From contig JANQGY010000017.1 of the NCBI GenBank assembly GCA_028282845.1, positions 45,928-109,927 on the forward strand: DNA of 64,000 nt. Direction: 5' to 3'. Positions 37,499 to 48,390 of the stretch are shown here, piece after piece. Positions within the stretch are counted from its first letter, which is position 1, and each line of letters opens with the position of its first letter. The stretch comes from a bacterium. Its GTDB lineage: Bacteria > Fidelibacterota > Marinisomatia > Marinisomatales > JAHJCW01. Under the pieces are notes generated by a model. The model was not told the DNA's origin, searched no databases, and worked only from the letters and a program-made list of their open reading frames with translations. The translations under genes and the position numbers were made by a program.

Positions 37499-40400
37499 TT
37501 AGTCAAACTTGACCGAAACTAATTTCGAAACACCCTTTCTCTCCATTGTGACGCCATATAGATAATCGGCTGCCTCCATCGTCAATTTATTATGCGTTAC
37601 GACTATGAATTGCGTATCGGTGGTAAAACTCTTCAAAGCCCGTGTGAATTTCCGAACGTTTGCGTCATCGAGCGGCGCATCCACCTCGTCTAAAATACAG
37701 TACGGACTTGGTTTATATTGATATATGGCAAACAATAATGCTATCGCCGTAAGCGATTTCTCTCCGGCGGAGAGCATCCGTAAAGTTTGATTACGCTTTC
37801 CGGGCGGCTGCGCCTTGATGGCGATGTCGGCTTCCAACGGATCCGGATCGCCGACCAATTCCAAAGTTCCTTGTCCGCCTTCAAAGAATATTACAAATAG
37901 ACTTTCAAAATTGGCTTTGATCTGATCAAAAGTTTCACGGAATTGCTTACGGGCTACGCGGTCAATTTTATCAATGGATTCACGCAGATTTCCTTCCGAT
38001 TCGATCAAATCATCGCGTTGGGCGGTTAAATGTTTAAGTCTTCTTTGCTCTTCCTCAAATTCATTTTGAACAGCCATGTTCACCGGTCCGATATTCTCAA
38101 TACTGCGTTCCAATTTGGCAATTTCCTGGATCAATTCCTCTTCCGAATTTTCGATCCCATCGGAATGCGGAATGTTAATGCCATATTTATCGAGTATTTT
38201 CTCCTGTATTGCTTTTATAGATTGATTATACTCGGCAATTTGAACTTCGCAATGCTTTAATTCCTCCAATATTGATTCACGCGAGCGCTGTTCAGATTTG
38301 ATGCGGTTCTCAATTTCTTCAATCGAACGATACGTTTTACGGAAGGATTCTTCTTTTTGCGCTAAAACTTTTTGGTTGTCCTCAAGCTCCTTGTTGATAT
38401 TTACCAATTCTTTGTCTTTACCAGCAATATTATCATTCTTGGCTTTAATATCATCCTTAATCCGATCTATTTCGCTAATAATGGAATTTTGTCTTTCATT
38501 GATCTCTGCTATTGTACTATCGGCTGTTTTTTTACGGAGATGCAGATTATCCCTTTCATTCTCTAAATTGAGCAGTTCGATTCTAATGTCCTGCATTGCC
38601 TGATGATGGTCATCACGTTTTTTGCGTGACATTTCCAATTTTTCATTGGCGTCATCCACTTTGCGCTGAATAGAACTGATTTCCTTCCCGCTCTTATCTA
38701 CTTTCTTCTGAATCGCCAAGATAGATTTTTGCAATTCCCGAATTGAACGGTCAATATCTTTTAGTTCAGTATTGGTATCAGAAATAAATTGATTTTTACT
38801 TTCAATCTCCATGGACAATTTCTGATACTTCAATTTTGAGTCTTCCAATATATTGATGTTGGCATCAATTTCATTTGAATATTTCGATATATTTTTATCT
38901 ATAGACTCTTTTTGATCATTCAATTTCTTAAGACTGTTGTCAATGACTATTAGTTCTTGATTAATCTTTTCAATTTCAAGCTGTATGTTTTCGATCTTTT
39001 CCTTTCGATCAATCGTAACACCTTTCGCCGAACTTGGATTTATTAATACATTATCTTTGTATAGTACACCATCCTGATCAACTAATTGCCAATCCGCCAA
39101 AACTTTATCAGATACCGCCTTTTTAAAGTTCTTAATAACCAACACATCACCTAACAACAATTCTACAATTTTTTGATATTTTTTATCACAATTCACAAGG
39201 TCACTAGCACGGCTGATTATCTGATCCGACTTGGGCAACCGGAGCAGTTCATTGGTTTGATCGTTAATATCCTCTAATGGTATAACTGAAATTTTACCGG
39301 CTTGGTTCTTTTGAATATCTTCGAGTACCCGCAAGGCTGTATTCTTGTCTTTACAGATAAGACTGTGCGAATAACCGCCCAAAGCACTGCTGATGGCTTT
39401 CTCATATTTTTCATCGACCGAAAAAACGTCGGATACGATCTCAAATTCACCATCTTTCTCAAAGCCTTTGTCCACCACATATTTGACACCGTTTGGCAGA
39501 TCCGATTGTGCTTCAACGACTTCCCGATAAAATTGTAATTGATTATTTAGCGCCTCAAGTCTTACTGACTTAGATTGCCGGTTAATTCCTGATGCTGATA
39601 ATTCCTTTTCAATCGTCTTTAATTGTTCAGCAGATTTGTTCCTTTCATCTATCAAACCTTCAATCTTATCACTGATTGAACCGGTATTTTGCTTCAGATC
39701 AATCTCATTACGCTCTAATTTTTTTAGTTCATCTGAATAAGACTGTATTTTCTCCTTCAACCGGAGTTTTTGCAGTTCACGTTCTTTGATTGTGGATTCG
39801 GTGCTGACGACTGCCGATTGGTTATCGGAAATTGTTTTCTGAATTTCCCATCTTTCAGTTTGGATTTTGTCAACTAAAGTTTGGTCTAATTTGTAAGTTT
39901 TTTCCAGTTTTTCAAATTTTTCCTGTTCATTTTTAAAAATTGTTAACTTATCATCTATTTGCGGCAATAACTTTTCAATCGTTTGGTCTAATTCTTTTAT
40001 ATTTAATTCAAACTTTGTTTTACGGGATTTATTAATTCCGGTCTCGCTGTTTAATCTCTCTAAATCTTTTTCGGCAGATTTATTCTGTTCTTGCCAGATC
40101 AGCACTTTTTGTTTGGCAGCTTCGCGTTGATCATCGAGTGTGTTTATGCTTTTCCGTAAAATTTGCAGGTCAGCTTCCTGTTCAGAATATTTCTCTTTTA
40201 AGACATTGAGTTCGCTTTCCTGTTCATTTTGATCAGTTACTTTTGTCTCGCGCAGATGGGCGTATTCAGCAATTTTTTCCCGCAGGGGAGCACTAAGTTC
40301 CCGGTATTTGTTGATCCTCAAAGTTCCCAAATCAATTTCAGAGTTCTGCAATTTTTCAACAAGTCCGGCGTGCCGTTTGAACCGTTTTAACTGAAGATTC

Positions 40401-41014
40401 AACCCTTTTACCTTAGCTTCAACTTCACTGATTATGTCGTTAATGCGTTCAAGATCAAACTTGGTAGCTTCGAATTTTTTGATTGATAACCGCCTTTGAT
40501 TCTTGTATTTATTTATTCCGGCTGCTTCTTCAAACAGGAATTTCCTGCCGTCGTCAGTCTCAGAAAGGATTTGCTCGATCATATTCAATTCGATAACCGA
40601 ATAAGAATCGGCGCCCATCCCCGTATCAACGAAAAGATTGCTGATGTCTTTTAAACGACACACATTGCGGTTGATGAAATATTCGCTTTCGCCGTCGCGA
40701 TATAGTCGCCGACCAATTTCGACATCGGAATATTCAACCGGTAACCGCCCCTTATCATTCTTTACGGTAAGATATACTTCGCACATGCTCGTCGGTTTGG
40801 TACCCTTGGCGCCGTTGAAAATCACATCCTCCATGCGCGCACTGCGTAAAGTACTGTATTTTTGTTCACCGAGTACCCATCTGATCGCATCAACGATGTT
40901 AGTCTTGCCGCAACCATTAGGACCAACTACAGCAGTAATGCCATCGCCGAATTCGAGCGCAGTTTTAGAATTAAAGGTTTTAAACCCGTTTATAACTATT
41001 TGCGATATATACAT
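37499..41014 (-). CDS. smc: SMC chromosome segregation ATPase
   Basis: The 1171-residue protein has an N-terminal ATPase half with Walker A GPNGCGKTNIVDAIRWVLGE at about residues 32-51. Two long antiparallel coiled coils flank a hinge near residues 500-660, and the C-terminal half has the ABC signature LSAGEKSLTAIALLFAI and Walker B YCILDEVDAPLDD. It forms condensin with ScpA and ScpB to compact and segregate the chromosome. Those partners are not in the window. The reading frame is complete and the length is typical. No clear Shine-Dalgarno sequence precedes the ATG at 41014. Confidence 0.97.
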   Translation of the reverse strand: MYISQIVINGFKTFNSKTALEFGDGITAVVGPNGCGKTNIVDAIRWVLGEQKYSTLRSARMEDVIFNGAKGTKPTSMCEVYLTVKNDKGRLPVEYSDVEIGRRLYRDGESEYFINRNVCRLKDISNLFVDTGMGADSYSVIELNMIEQILSETDDGRKFLFEEAAGINKYKNQRRLSIKKFEATKFDLERINDIISEVEAKVKGLNLQLKRFKRHAGLVEKLQNSEIDLGTLRINKYRELSAPLREKIAEYAHLRETKVTDQNEQESELNVLKEKYSEQEADLQILRKSINTLDDQREAAKQKVLIWQEQNKSAEKDLERLNSETGINKSRKTKFELNIKELDQTIEKLLPQIDDKLTIFKNEQEKFEKLEKTYKLDQTLVDKIQTERWEIQKTISDNQSAVVSTESTIKERELQKLRLKEKIQSYSDELKKLERNEIDLKQNTGSISDKIEGLIDERNKSAEQLKTIEKELSASGINRQSKSVRLEALNNQLQFYREVVEAQSDLPNGVKYVVDKGFEKDGEFEIVSDVFSVDEKYEKAISSALGGYSHSLICKDKNTALRVLEDIQKNQAGKISVIPLEDINDQTNELLRLPKSDQIISRASDLVNCDKKYQKIVELLLGDVLVIKNFKKAVSDKVLADWQLVDQDGVLYKDNVLINPSSAKGVTIDRKEKIENIQLEIEKINQELIVIDNSLKKLNDQKESIDKNISKYSNEIDANINILEDSKLKYQKLSMEIESKNQFISDTNTELKDIDRSIRELQKSILAIQKKVDKSGKEISSIQRKVDDANEKLEMSRKKRDDHHQAMQDIRIELLNLENERDNLHLRKKTADSTIAEINERQNSIISEIDRIKDDIKAKNDNIAGKDKELVNINKELEDNQKVLAQKEESFRKTYRSIEEIENRIKSEQRSRESILEELKHCEVQIAEYNQSIKAIQEKILDKYGINIPHSDGIENSEEELIQEIAKLERSIENIGPVNMAVQNEFEEEQRRLKHLTAQRDDLIESEGNLRESIDKIDRVARKQFRETFDQIKANFESLFVIFFEGGQGTLELVGDPDPLEADIAIKAQPPGKRNQTLRMLSAGEKSLTAIALLFAIYQYKPSPYCILDEVDAPLDDANVRKFTRALKSFTTDTQFIVVTHNKLTMEAADYLYGVTMERKGVSKLVSVKFD

Positions 41015-41085
41015 TTAGCAGATTTAGATTTGAAAACAGGGCATGAGTTTACTTAATAATTTTGGGAAATCTAAGCAGGATATTG

Positions 41086-41430
41086 TTAACCCGGAGGCCA
41101 ACACATTTGCCGGCCGCCAAGTAAATGCAGATGAATATGATATACCGCCTGACCGCCTTCTTGATTGCAATTAAACACGGTGCGATATCCGGCTTTAGCA
41201 ATCTTATATTCTTTAGCAAGCTGTTTGGCGGTTAAAAACATCTCGCCGATTAGCTCTTGATGACCACTTTCGAGATCGTTTAACGTGCTGATGTGCATTT
41301 TGGGAATGATCAAAAAATGAATCGGCGCCTGCGGATCAATATCTTTAAACGCCATTAACCGGTCATTTTCAAAAATAATATTCGACGGTAGTTCTTTATT
41401 TACAATTTTACAGAATAAACAATCATCCAT
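41086..41430 (-). CDS. HIT-family (HinT-like) nucleotide-binding hydrolase
   Basis: The 114-residue protein shows CLFCKIVNKELPS at the N-terminus, LIIPKMHISTL mid-protein and the histidine triad HIHLHLLGG at about residues 98-106. HinT-type enzymes hydrolyse aminoacyl-AMP or AMP-amide compounds. Two N-terminal cysteines (CxxC) are present as in many bacterial members. It stands between rsmE and smc in the same orientation. Confidence 0.95.
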   Translation of the reverse strand: MDDCLFCKIVNKELPSNIIFENDRLMAFKDIDPQAPIHFLIIPKMHISTLNDLESGHQELIGEMFLTAKQLAKEYKIAKAGYRTVFNCNQEGGQAVYHIHLHLLGGRQMCWPPG

Positions 41431-41481
41431 TACATTATCCTCTTTGGTTTAATAACCGATAAAATTACAATCGAATACAAT

Positions 41482-42195
41482 TTAATTAAAAATCAGATTT
41501 ATTTGCGACAAAGCGGCAATAACGGCAGTTTCCGATCTCAATCTACGGTTGCCTAAATTAACAAATACTGCATTTTCTGATCTTAATAAATCAAGTTCAT
41601 TGTCCGAAAAATCTCCTTCCGGCCCAACCACAACAAACAAATCATCAGGATTATCTAACTGCGACAGGGTTTGCTTGCCAAGTGGTTTGCCTGAATTATG
41701 AACAGCAATAATTGAAGCTGAATTATCTGCTAAATAACTATGCAGTTTGACCGGTTCTGTTATATCCGGTTTCACGCTGCGTCCGCATTGTTTGGTGGTT
41801 GTCAAGATGATTTTTTGCAGGCGTTCCGTATTGACATTTCGTTTTATACTGCGGTTCATGATTAACGGAATAATCTTATTTACACCGCATTCGGTCGCTT
41901 TTTCGGCAACTAATTCCATTTTATCACGTTTTAAGATACCAATGCCTAAACTTACCTTAAATTTATTCTCGCCAAAATTGGAATATTTCTGCAAAATACT
42001 GCCGCTTACAACCTGTTTTTCAATTCGATCAACAAGCGATTTATATACCGTGCCGATTCCGTCGGTCAACCAAATTTCAGTTCAGGGTGGTTTCCTCAAA
42101 ACATTTGTAAAATGATGCGATTCGGACTCACTTAACGTAAATTTATTGTCGTGAATTTTATTTTTATCAATATAAAAATAAATTCTATCGGACAT
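41482..42195 (-). pseudogene. rsmE: rsmE, 16S rRNA m3U1498 methyltransferase, interrupted by in-frame TGA
   Basis: The full-length frame begins at ATG 42195 (MSDRIYFYIDKNKIHDNKF) and reads through the N-terminal PUA-like part NVLRKPP to a TGA codon at 42084-42082 (codon 38). It then continues in the same frame with TEIWLTDGIGTVYK to a natural stop at 41482. The total of 237 residues is normal for RsmE, whose SPOUT domain with VVVGPEGDFSDNEL and LGNRRLRSETAV is intact. RsmE proteins usually have Gly at this site (PGDE-like), so GGA to TGA is a single substitution. It may be a nonsense mutation, a sequencing error or a recoded codon. No clear selenocysteine insertion hairpin follows the TGA. 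A TTG at 42069 could start a truncated product lacking the N-terminal domain. Confidence 0.8.
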
Positions 42196-42200
42196 ATACT

Positions 42201-42773
42201 TTAACGATGGACTGAGAAAGACAATACTGTTCCATTCAAATTGCTGTAACCATCTATAGTATTGCTTAACGGAATAAGATCATAACTCAATTCAATAGCA
42301 TAATGGATTTTTCCGGGCTGCCTGAATTCAACACCCACTCCAAAAATTCCACCATAGGTAACACTCGCAGCAGCCTTTGTCCAACGCTTTACAAATGAAT
42401 TGATTGTTTCATCGGCATCCAATACGAGTACCGGTCCTGCTTTAAGTGCCAAATACGGTGAAAAATTGTTGGCGATTTTACCTTCAAAAGGATAGTAATT
42501 GAACGTTCCAAATAAGGGAAACATGGCTAAACTGACCGTGTTTCTATTCTCATATTGATTGGTATAATAGTTGTAAATAGGAATTTCTCGGGCAGGTCGA
42601 ATATCAGCCCAACGGATGATAGCTCCTAATTTTACGTTTTCAAAACTTTTGAAATGACGATGATAAAATATCCCCGCTCCGACATCTCCAACATTCAGGC
42701 CAAAACCCTGTTTGGCGCTGTTAATTTGACTAAACCCGATCGAAATCAATAAAATAAAAACAAGTTTCTTCAT
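42201..42773 (-). CDS. Small outer-membrane beta-barrel-like protein
   Basis: The 190-residue protein has a signal peptide (MKKLVFILLISIGFSQ) and alternating hydrophobic and polar strands with aromatic girdle residues, such as GAGIFYHRHF, VSLAMFPLFGTFNYYP and GGIFGVGVEF. This fits an eight- to ten-stranded outer-membrane beta-barrel. The last residues, VLSFSVHR, do not end in the common terminal Phe. No specific family is recognised. Its start overlaps the quinone reductase stop, so the two are co-transcribed. Confidence 0.72.
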   Translation of the reverse strand: MKKLVFILLISIGFSQINSAKQGFGLNVGDVGAGIFYHRHFKSFENVKLGAIIRWADIRPAREIPIYNYYTNQYENRNTVSLAMFPLFGTFNYYPFEGKIANNFSPYLALKAGPVLVLDADETINSFVKRWTKAAASVTYGGIFGVGVEFRQPGKIHYAIELSYDLIPLSNTIDGYSNLNGTVLSFSVHR

Positions 42774-43792
42774 GGAATCAATATTACCTTTCCAATTTGA
42801 TAATTATTTTCCAAATACACATGAGCATCCTGTATTTCAGTCATAGTAAAACTGCGATCTACCACCGGTTTCACTTTGCCTTGTTTAAACAATTCCAACA
42901 TCTTATCTAATGAATCAACCGAACCCATTGTTGAGCCCAAAATTGTCTGTTGTTTTGAAAATAAATGTCTAATATCAAATTTAGCCTCGGCACCGGTCGT
43001 TGCTCCGCAAGTTACAATTCGCCCTCCCTTGCCTAATATACGTAAACTGGTCGCCCAAGTTTTTGTTCCTACATGTTCGGCAACAATATCCACACCGTTA
43101 CCGTTGGTATAATCCCTAACCTGATTTGCGATATCCTCCGTGTTATAATTCAAGATCAGATCAGATCCTAATTCTTCGGCAAATTTTCTTTTCTTTTCAT
43201 CCCCGATCGTAGTTATTACGGTACAACCAAAAGCTTTGGCAATTTGTATTGCCATGCTGCCAACACCGGATGATGCACCCCACACAAAAACTATTTCACC
43301 CTGTTGGATTTTCGCTCTTTCGACTAACATTGTATAAGCTGTTTCGGCAACCAAAGGAAATGCTGCCGCCTCATCAAAGCTCATTGCATCCGGAATAATA
43401 CGCAAGTGGGCACTGTCAACTGCCATGTACTCACACTGTGTTCCATCCTGATTCTCTCCGAAAATACCCCACTGTTCGCAAAAGTTTTCTTTCTTATCAT
43501 AACACCATCGGCATTTGCCGCAAAAAGTTAAGGGTTGAATCAATACTTTATCACCGACTTTAAAATTATCAACCTCAGCACCAACAATCTTGATAATCCC
43601 GGCTCCGTCGCTACCCATTATCATTGGTAACGGAACACCGGGGATGCCCCGGCGCACCCATATATCCAAATGATTGAGCGCCGCCGCCTTTATCTCAATT
43701 AGACATTCAGTTTTGCTTATTTGAGGAATGGAAATTTCATCAATTCTTAAAACTTCGGGACCACCATGTTCATGTATTCTTACTGCCTTCAT
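42770..43792 (-). CDS. Zinc-type medium-chain alcohol dehydrogenase/quinone oxidoreductase
   Basis: The 340-residue enzyme has the catalytic-zinc-type segment LDIWVRRGIPG, a structural-zinc cysteine cluster in CGKCRWCYDKKENFC (residues about 90-104), and the NAD(P) loop WGASSGVGSMAIQIAKAFG near residues 160-180. It belongs to the MDR superfamily and uses NAD(P)H. The natural substrate, an alcohol, aldehyde or quinone, is not predictable. It is next to the small outer-membrane protein, with a four-base overlap. Confidence 0.9.
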   Translation of the reverse strand: MKAVRIHEHGGPEVLRIDEISIPQISKTECLIEIKAAALNHLDIWVRRGIPGVPLPMIMGSDGAGIIKIVGAEVDNFKVGDKVLIQPLTFCGKCRWCYDKKENFCEQWGIFGENQDGTQCEYMAVDSAHLRIIPDAMSFDEAAAFPLVAETAYTMLVERAKIQQGEIVFVWGASSGVGSMAIQIAKAFGCTVITTIGDEKKRKFAEELGSDLILNYNTEDIANQVRDYTNGNGVDIVAEHVGTKTWATSLRILGKGGRIVTCGATTGAEAKFDIRHLFSKQQTILGSTMGSVDSLDKMLELFKQGKVKPVVDRSFTMTEIQDAHVYLENNYQIGKVILIP

Positions 43793-43808
43793 CCAATTTA
43801 TTCAGCAC

Positions 43809-43976
43809 TTATTCTTCGTCAATATCAGTGAATTCCGCATCACTGATTTTCATTTTTGAATACTTTTTTGATGAGTTTGATTTGGTAGCTTTATTGATTT
43901 GGTCCCGCTTAGCATATTTCAGATAAATAGAATAACCGACATAGGTCGCCAAAGCTAATAATAATAATTTAAACAT
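43809..43976 (-). CDS. Small membrane-anchored protein, 55 residues
   Basis: A short frame starts at ATG 43976 and ends with TAA at 43809-43811. It reads MFKLLLLALATYVGYSIYL followed by a basic segment and an acidic tail (ISDAEFTDIDEE). The first 19 residues form a single hydrophobic helix. It sits exactly between the quinone reductase gene and the deoxynucleoside kinase gene, two bases from the latter's stop, and shares their orientation. It is probably a real small gene with a one-helix anchor, but no family is recognised. Confidence 0.6.
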   Translation of the reverse strand: MFKLLLLALATYVGYSIYLKYAKRDQINKATKSNSSKKYSKMKISDAEFTDIDEE

Positions 43977-43978
43977 AA

Positions 43979-44620
43979 TTAAAATCCGGAAGCAGGATTG
44001 AAGAATTTGGTACCTTTAATCGGTTGACGCACGACATTGATTATTTCATCCAATTCACTTTTATTATTTACAAAATCAATATTATTGGTATTAATTATCA
44101 ATAATGGAGTATCCTGATATCTAAAGAAATATTCATTATAAACCTGATTTAACGCATCAATATAATCACGGGACATATTCTTCTCGAAAGCACGCTTACG
44201 CTTATGAATATTTTTCATCAGTGTTTCAGTATCAGCTTGCAAATAAATCACCAAATCAGGATTTATCACATTGCGTTCCAACAAATTCGCGACAGTTTCA
44301 TAAAGTGTTAATTCTTTTTCATTAAGATTCAGCGACGCAAACAAACGATCTTTAACGAACATATAATCGGTAACTAATAAATTATGAAAAATGTCAACTT
44401 GGCGTAATTCCTGCTGCTGTTGGTATCTTTGCAAAAGAAAAAATAATTGCGTTTGGAAGGCATAACGTTCGGGATCATCATAAAAATCCGATAGGAACGG
44501 ATTCTCTTCAAACTGCTCTAAGATTGTTCTAGCTCCGAGTTTTTCAGCTAATAAATTAGCCAAGCTGGTTTTACCAACGCCAATTGGTCCTTCAATCGCA
44601 ATATAATACAGGTTTCTCAT
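43979..44620 (-). CDS. Deoxynucleoside kinase (dGK/dAK family)
   Basis: The 213-residue P-loop kinase has Walker A GPIGVGKTS at residues 11-19, LEQFEENPFLSDFY for substrate binding, and VTDYMFVKDRLFA with the DRx-like motif. These mark the deoxyadenosine/deoxyguanosine kinase family. It phosphorylates deoxynucleosides in the salvage pathway to dNTPs. It overlaps the end of folK by four bases and follows folB-folK in one transcript. Confidence 0.93.
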   Translation of the reverse strand: MRNLYYIAIEGPIGVGKTSLANLLAEKLGARTILEQFEENPFLSDFYDDPERYAFQTQLFFLLQRYQQQQELRQVDIFHNLLVTDYMFVKDRLFASLNLNEKELTLYETVANLLERNVINPDLVIYLQADTETLMKNIHKRKRAFEKNMSRDYIDALNQVYNEYFFRYQDTPLLIINTNNIDFVNNKSELDEIINVVRQPIKGTKFFNPASGF

Positions 44621-45123
44621 GCTTTAGATTTAATCACATACTTTTGGACAATGGATTTATCGGTGCAATTATCAAGTAATTCTTTAACGGTTTTTTTCAA
44701 GCCTGGCACAACAAAATTTGGGGCTAATTCACAGAACGGAACAAGCACAAATCTGCGAAAAGGAATTCCGATATGTGGAACGGTCATTTCAGTAGTTTCA
44801 AATACGGCGTCACCATAGGTTAAAATATCAATATCAATTGTTCGCGGTTGATTCTTCTCCCGTTCTTCCGGGCGTCCTAACATCGTCTCTATTCTGACGA
44901 TTTCATCTAAAAATTCAAACGCCGTAAAAGTTGATTCAAGTTCTACAATAGTATTGAGAAATTCAGGCTGATCAAGGTTGTATAAAGGTTCAGATTTATA
45001 AAAAGAGGAACTCCGCAATTCTGTATTTTCCGGGTATTCGCCCAAGATGGTAATCGCGCCGGCTAAATTAGCTTCACGGTCACCAATATTAGAACCAAGC
45101 GATAAATACACCAAATCATTCAT
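44617..45123 (-). CDS. folK: FolK, 6-hydroxymethyl-7,8-dihydropterin pyrophosphokinase
   Basis: From ATG 45123 the protein begins MNDLVYLSLGSNIGDREANL. It contains RPEEREKNQPRTIDIDILTYG, the HPPK signature with the two magnesium-binding Asp residues. It adds pyrophosphate to 6-hydroxymethyldihydropterin in folate synthesis. The start at 45123 overlaps folB by eight bases and begins directly at the conserved strand; an upstream start at 45144 would only add seven residues. It is adjacent to folB, the preceding pathway step. Confidence 0.93.
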   Translation of the reverse strand: MNDLVYLSLGSNIGDREANLAGAITILGEYPENTELRSSSFYKSEPLYNLDQPEFLNTIVELESTFTAFEFLDEIVRIETMLGRPEEREKNQPRTIDIDILTYGDAVFETTEMTVPHIGIPFRRFVLVPFCELAPNFVVPGLKKTVKELLDNCTDKSIVQKYVIKSKA

Positions 45124-45484
45124 AATCGGTTGTTGAGCGGTCAAATTCTACTTCCACCGTGTCCAAGACTCCCTTAACCGGAGCATGTGGTTTTCTTACC
45201 TTAACTATTACTCTCTTCGTTTTATATTTTGCTATGATTGATTCAGCTATTCTTTCAGCTAATGCTTCAATCAAATAAAACTTATTGCGCCTAATGCAAT
45301 TATAAACGGTCTTATAAACCTTTTCATAATTGAGGGTATCGGTAAGATTATCGGATTTGCCGGCTTTTTTTAGATCTTTATAAATTTCAAGATCAACCTC
45401 AAATTTGCCACCAAGCATTTTCTCGGATTCATGCACGCCGTGATAACCATAAAAAACCATATTCTTTAATCGTATAATATCCAT
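45116..45484 (-). CDS. folB: FolB, dihydroneopterin aldolase
   Basis: The 122-residue protein contains VFYGYHGVHESEKMLGGKFEVDLEI near the N-terminus, with the Glu and Tyr residues typical of dihydroneopterin aldolase, and a YLIEALAERIAESI segment with the catalytic-region Glu. It splits dihydroneopterin to hydroxymethyldihydropterin, the substrate of the neighbouring FolK. It is the first gene of folB-folK-deoxynucleoside kinase. A terminator from groEL lies 50 bases upstream of its start. Confidence 0.93.
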   Translation of the reverse strand: MDIIRLKNMVFYGYHGVHESEKMLGGKFEVDLEIYKDLKKAGKSDNLTDTLNYEKVYKTVYNCIRRNKFYLIEALAERIAESIIAKYKTKRVIVKVRKPHAPVKGVLDTVEVEFDRSTTDYE

Positions 45485-45535
45485 AGATTTAAATTTACCG
45501 CTTACTTTAAAATGTAGTCAAGCAGTCCTAAAGAG

Positions 45536-45566
45536 AAAAGCCCTCAATATGATATTAAGGGCTTTT
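45536..45566 (-). terminator. Rho-independent terminator of groES-groEL
   Basis: Read on the minus strand, AAAAGCCCT pairs with AGGGCTTTT around a 13-base loop, with the T-rich end TTTTCTCTTT. It lies about 60 bases past the groEL stop and before folB, which has the same orientation. Confidence 0.85.
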
Positions 45567-45622
45567 CAATTAAATAATCACAAAATGACCCGACTACGAT
45601 AGGCTATCGACTGCGGGCAAGT

Positions 45623-47269
<1,647 letters not shown>

Positions 47270-47560
47270 TTATAAGATCGCAAGAATGTCGCTTTCGCGC
47301 ATGATTAAGTATTCTGTTCCATCTACCGTTACTTCGGTGCCGGAATATTTTCCATATAACACAGAATCACCAACTTTCACGGTCATTTTCACAATTGTAC
47401 CGGAATCACTGGCTTTGCCGGGACCGACAGCAACGATCGTTGCTTCCTGCGGTTTCTCTTGTGCGGTATCAGGAAGGATAATTCCCGATGCGGTTTTATC
47501 TTCAGCTTGTTTTGGTTCGACAACAACTCTGTCTTCCAAAGGCTTCAATTTTAAACCCAT
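47270..47560 (-). CDS. groS: GroES co-chaperonin
   Basis: This 96-residue protein has the GroES start [22 protein letters not shown], the mobile-loop region and the C-terminal [13 protein letters not shown]. It caps the GroEL ring. It is the first gene of the groES-groEL operon. Confidence 0.98.
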   Translation of the reverse strand: MGLKLKPLEDRVVVEPKQAEDKTASGIILPDTAQEKPQEATIVAVGPGKASDSGTIVKMTVKVGDSVLYGKYSGTEVTVDGTEYLIMRESDILAIL

Positions 47561-47765
47561 TTATTAATCTCCTTTATAATGTTATTTAATATTTTCATGT
47601 TCTACTATAAATCAATTAGCAAATACATAACAAATTTTGTGCCATTTTCTTCATTTGCCATTTTGACATTCTTTAACCTAATTATTGTCAATTCTTATAA
47701 ACATTGTACATCGTCAAATAGCAACGCGAAAGTTATTAGTTTGAAGCACAAAAATTCAAGGATAA

Positions 47766-47792
47766 TTAGCACTCTAATGTTAAGAGTGCTAA
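47766..47792 (-). promoter_or_regulatory. CIRCE operator (HrcA-binding site) for groES-groEL
   Basis: TTAGCACTC and GAGTGCTAA form a perfect nine-base inverted repeat separated by nine bases, the exact CIRCE consensus. It lies about 206 bases upstream of the groES start, downstream of dut. The long leader between it and groES is unusual but allows the promoter to lie around the operator. hrcA is not in the window. Confidence 0.95.
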
Positions 47793-47805
47793 TTGCATAT
47801 CTTTA

Positions 47806-48243
47806 TTAATGTCCGGTACTCCCAAAGCCGTCACTACCACGGGTTGTTTTACTCAATTCATCAACAATCTTAAAATGAATTGGTGAACCATCCATTGCGA
47901 CTAATTGAAAGAGGCGCTGCCCGGCTTCTAATTTATAAGCAAAATCTTTTATATTGTCAACGGCAGCAATTATCTCACCGCGATAGCCGGCATCAATAAG
48001 TCCAATTGAATTGGAAAGTCTCAGCGGTGTTTTAGAAATGCTTGAGCGCGGTAACAACAAATATGGTTTATTCTCTTCATTGGCACAGGCAATTTGCAAA
48101 TGTATGAAAGTTGATTCACCCGCATCAATGGTTTGTTCGTGAATTATAAACAAATCCAAACCGGCATCTCCATCATGAAAATGATCATGATCAGAATATA
48201 AACTTTTAACTTCTAACGAAAATGGCTTAAGTAACAGGTTCAT
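47806..48243 (-). CDS. dut: dUTP diphosphatase
   Basis: The 145-residue protein has the five dUTPase motifs: DAGLDL, LLPRSSIS, GLIDAGYRGE, a Gln/Leu-rich fourth motif (AGQRLFQLVA) and RGSDGFGSTG at the C-terminus. It hydrolyses dUTP to dUMP and keeps uracil out of DNA. It is a homotrimer in known cases. Its start codon is ATG at 48243; a 147-base gap without a gene separates it from mscS. Confidence 0.94.
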   Translation of the reverse strand: MNLLLKPFSLEVKSLYSDHDHFHDGDAGLDLFIIHEQTIDAGESTFIHLQIACANEENKPYLLLPRSSISKTPLRLSNSIGLIDAGYRGEIIAAVDNIKDFAYKLEAGQRLFQLVAMDGSPIHFKIVDELSKTTRGSDGFGSTGH

Positions 48244-48390
48244 ATTTTTAATTCATCATAGTTGGTAAAAATAACTTAATATTTCTTGATAATCTATGAT
48301 AATAGCCATTCGGTAGCAATACAATTGTCATACGTTGTCATTCAGTCGTTATTTGTTTTATCAGCTACCATAAACACTATCTACCTTCTA

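Noticed and set aside
42040..42084. SECIS-like hairpin after the rsmE TGA
   Set aside because: Only short four-pair stems such as CCGA with TCGG were found, without the expected loop and bulged U. RsmE is not a known selenoprotein.
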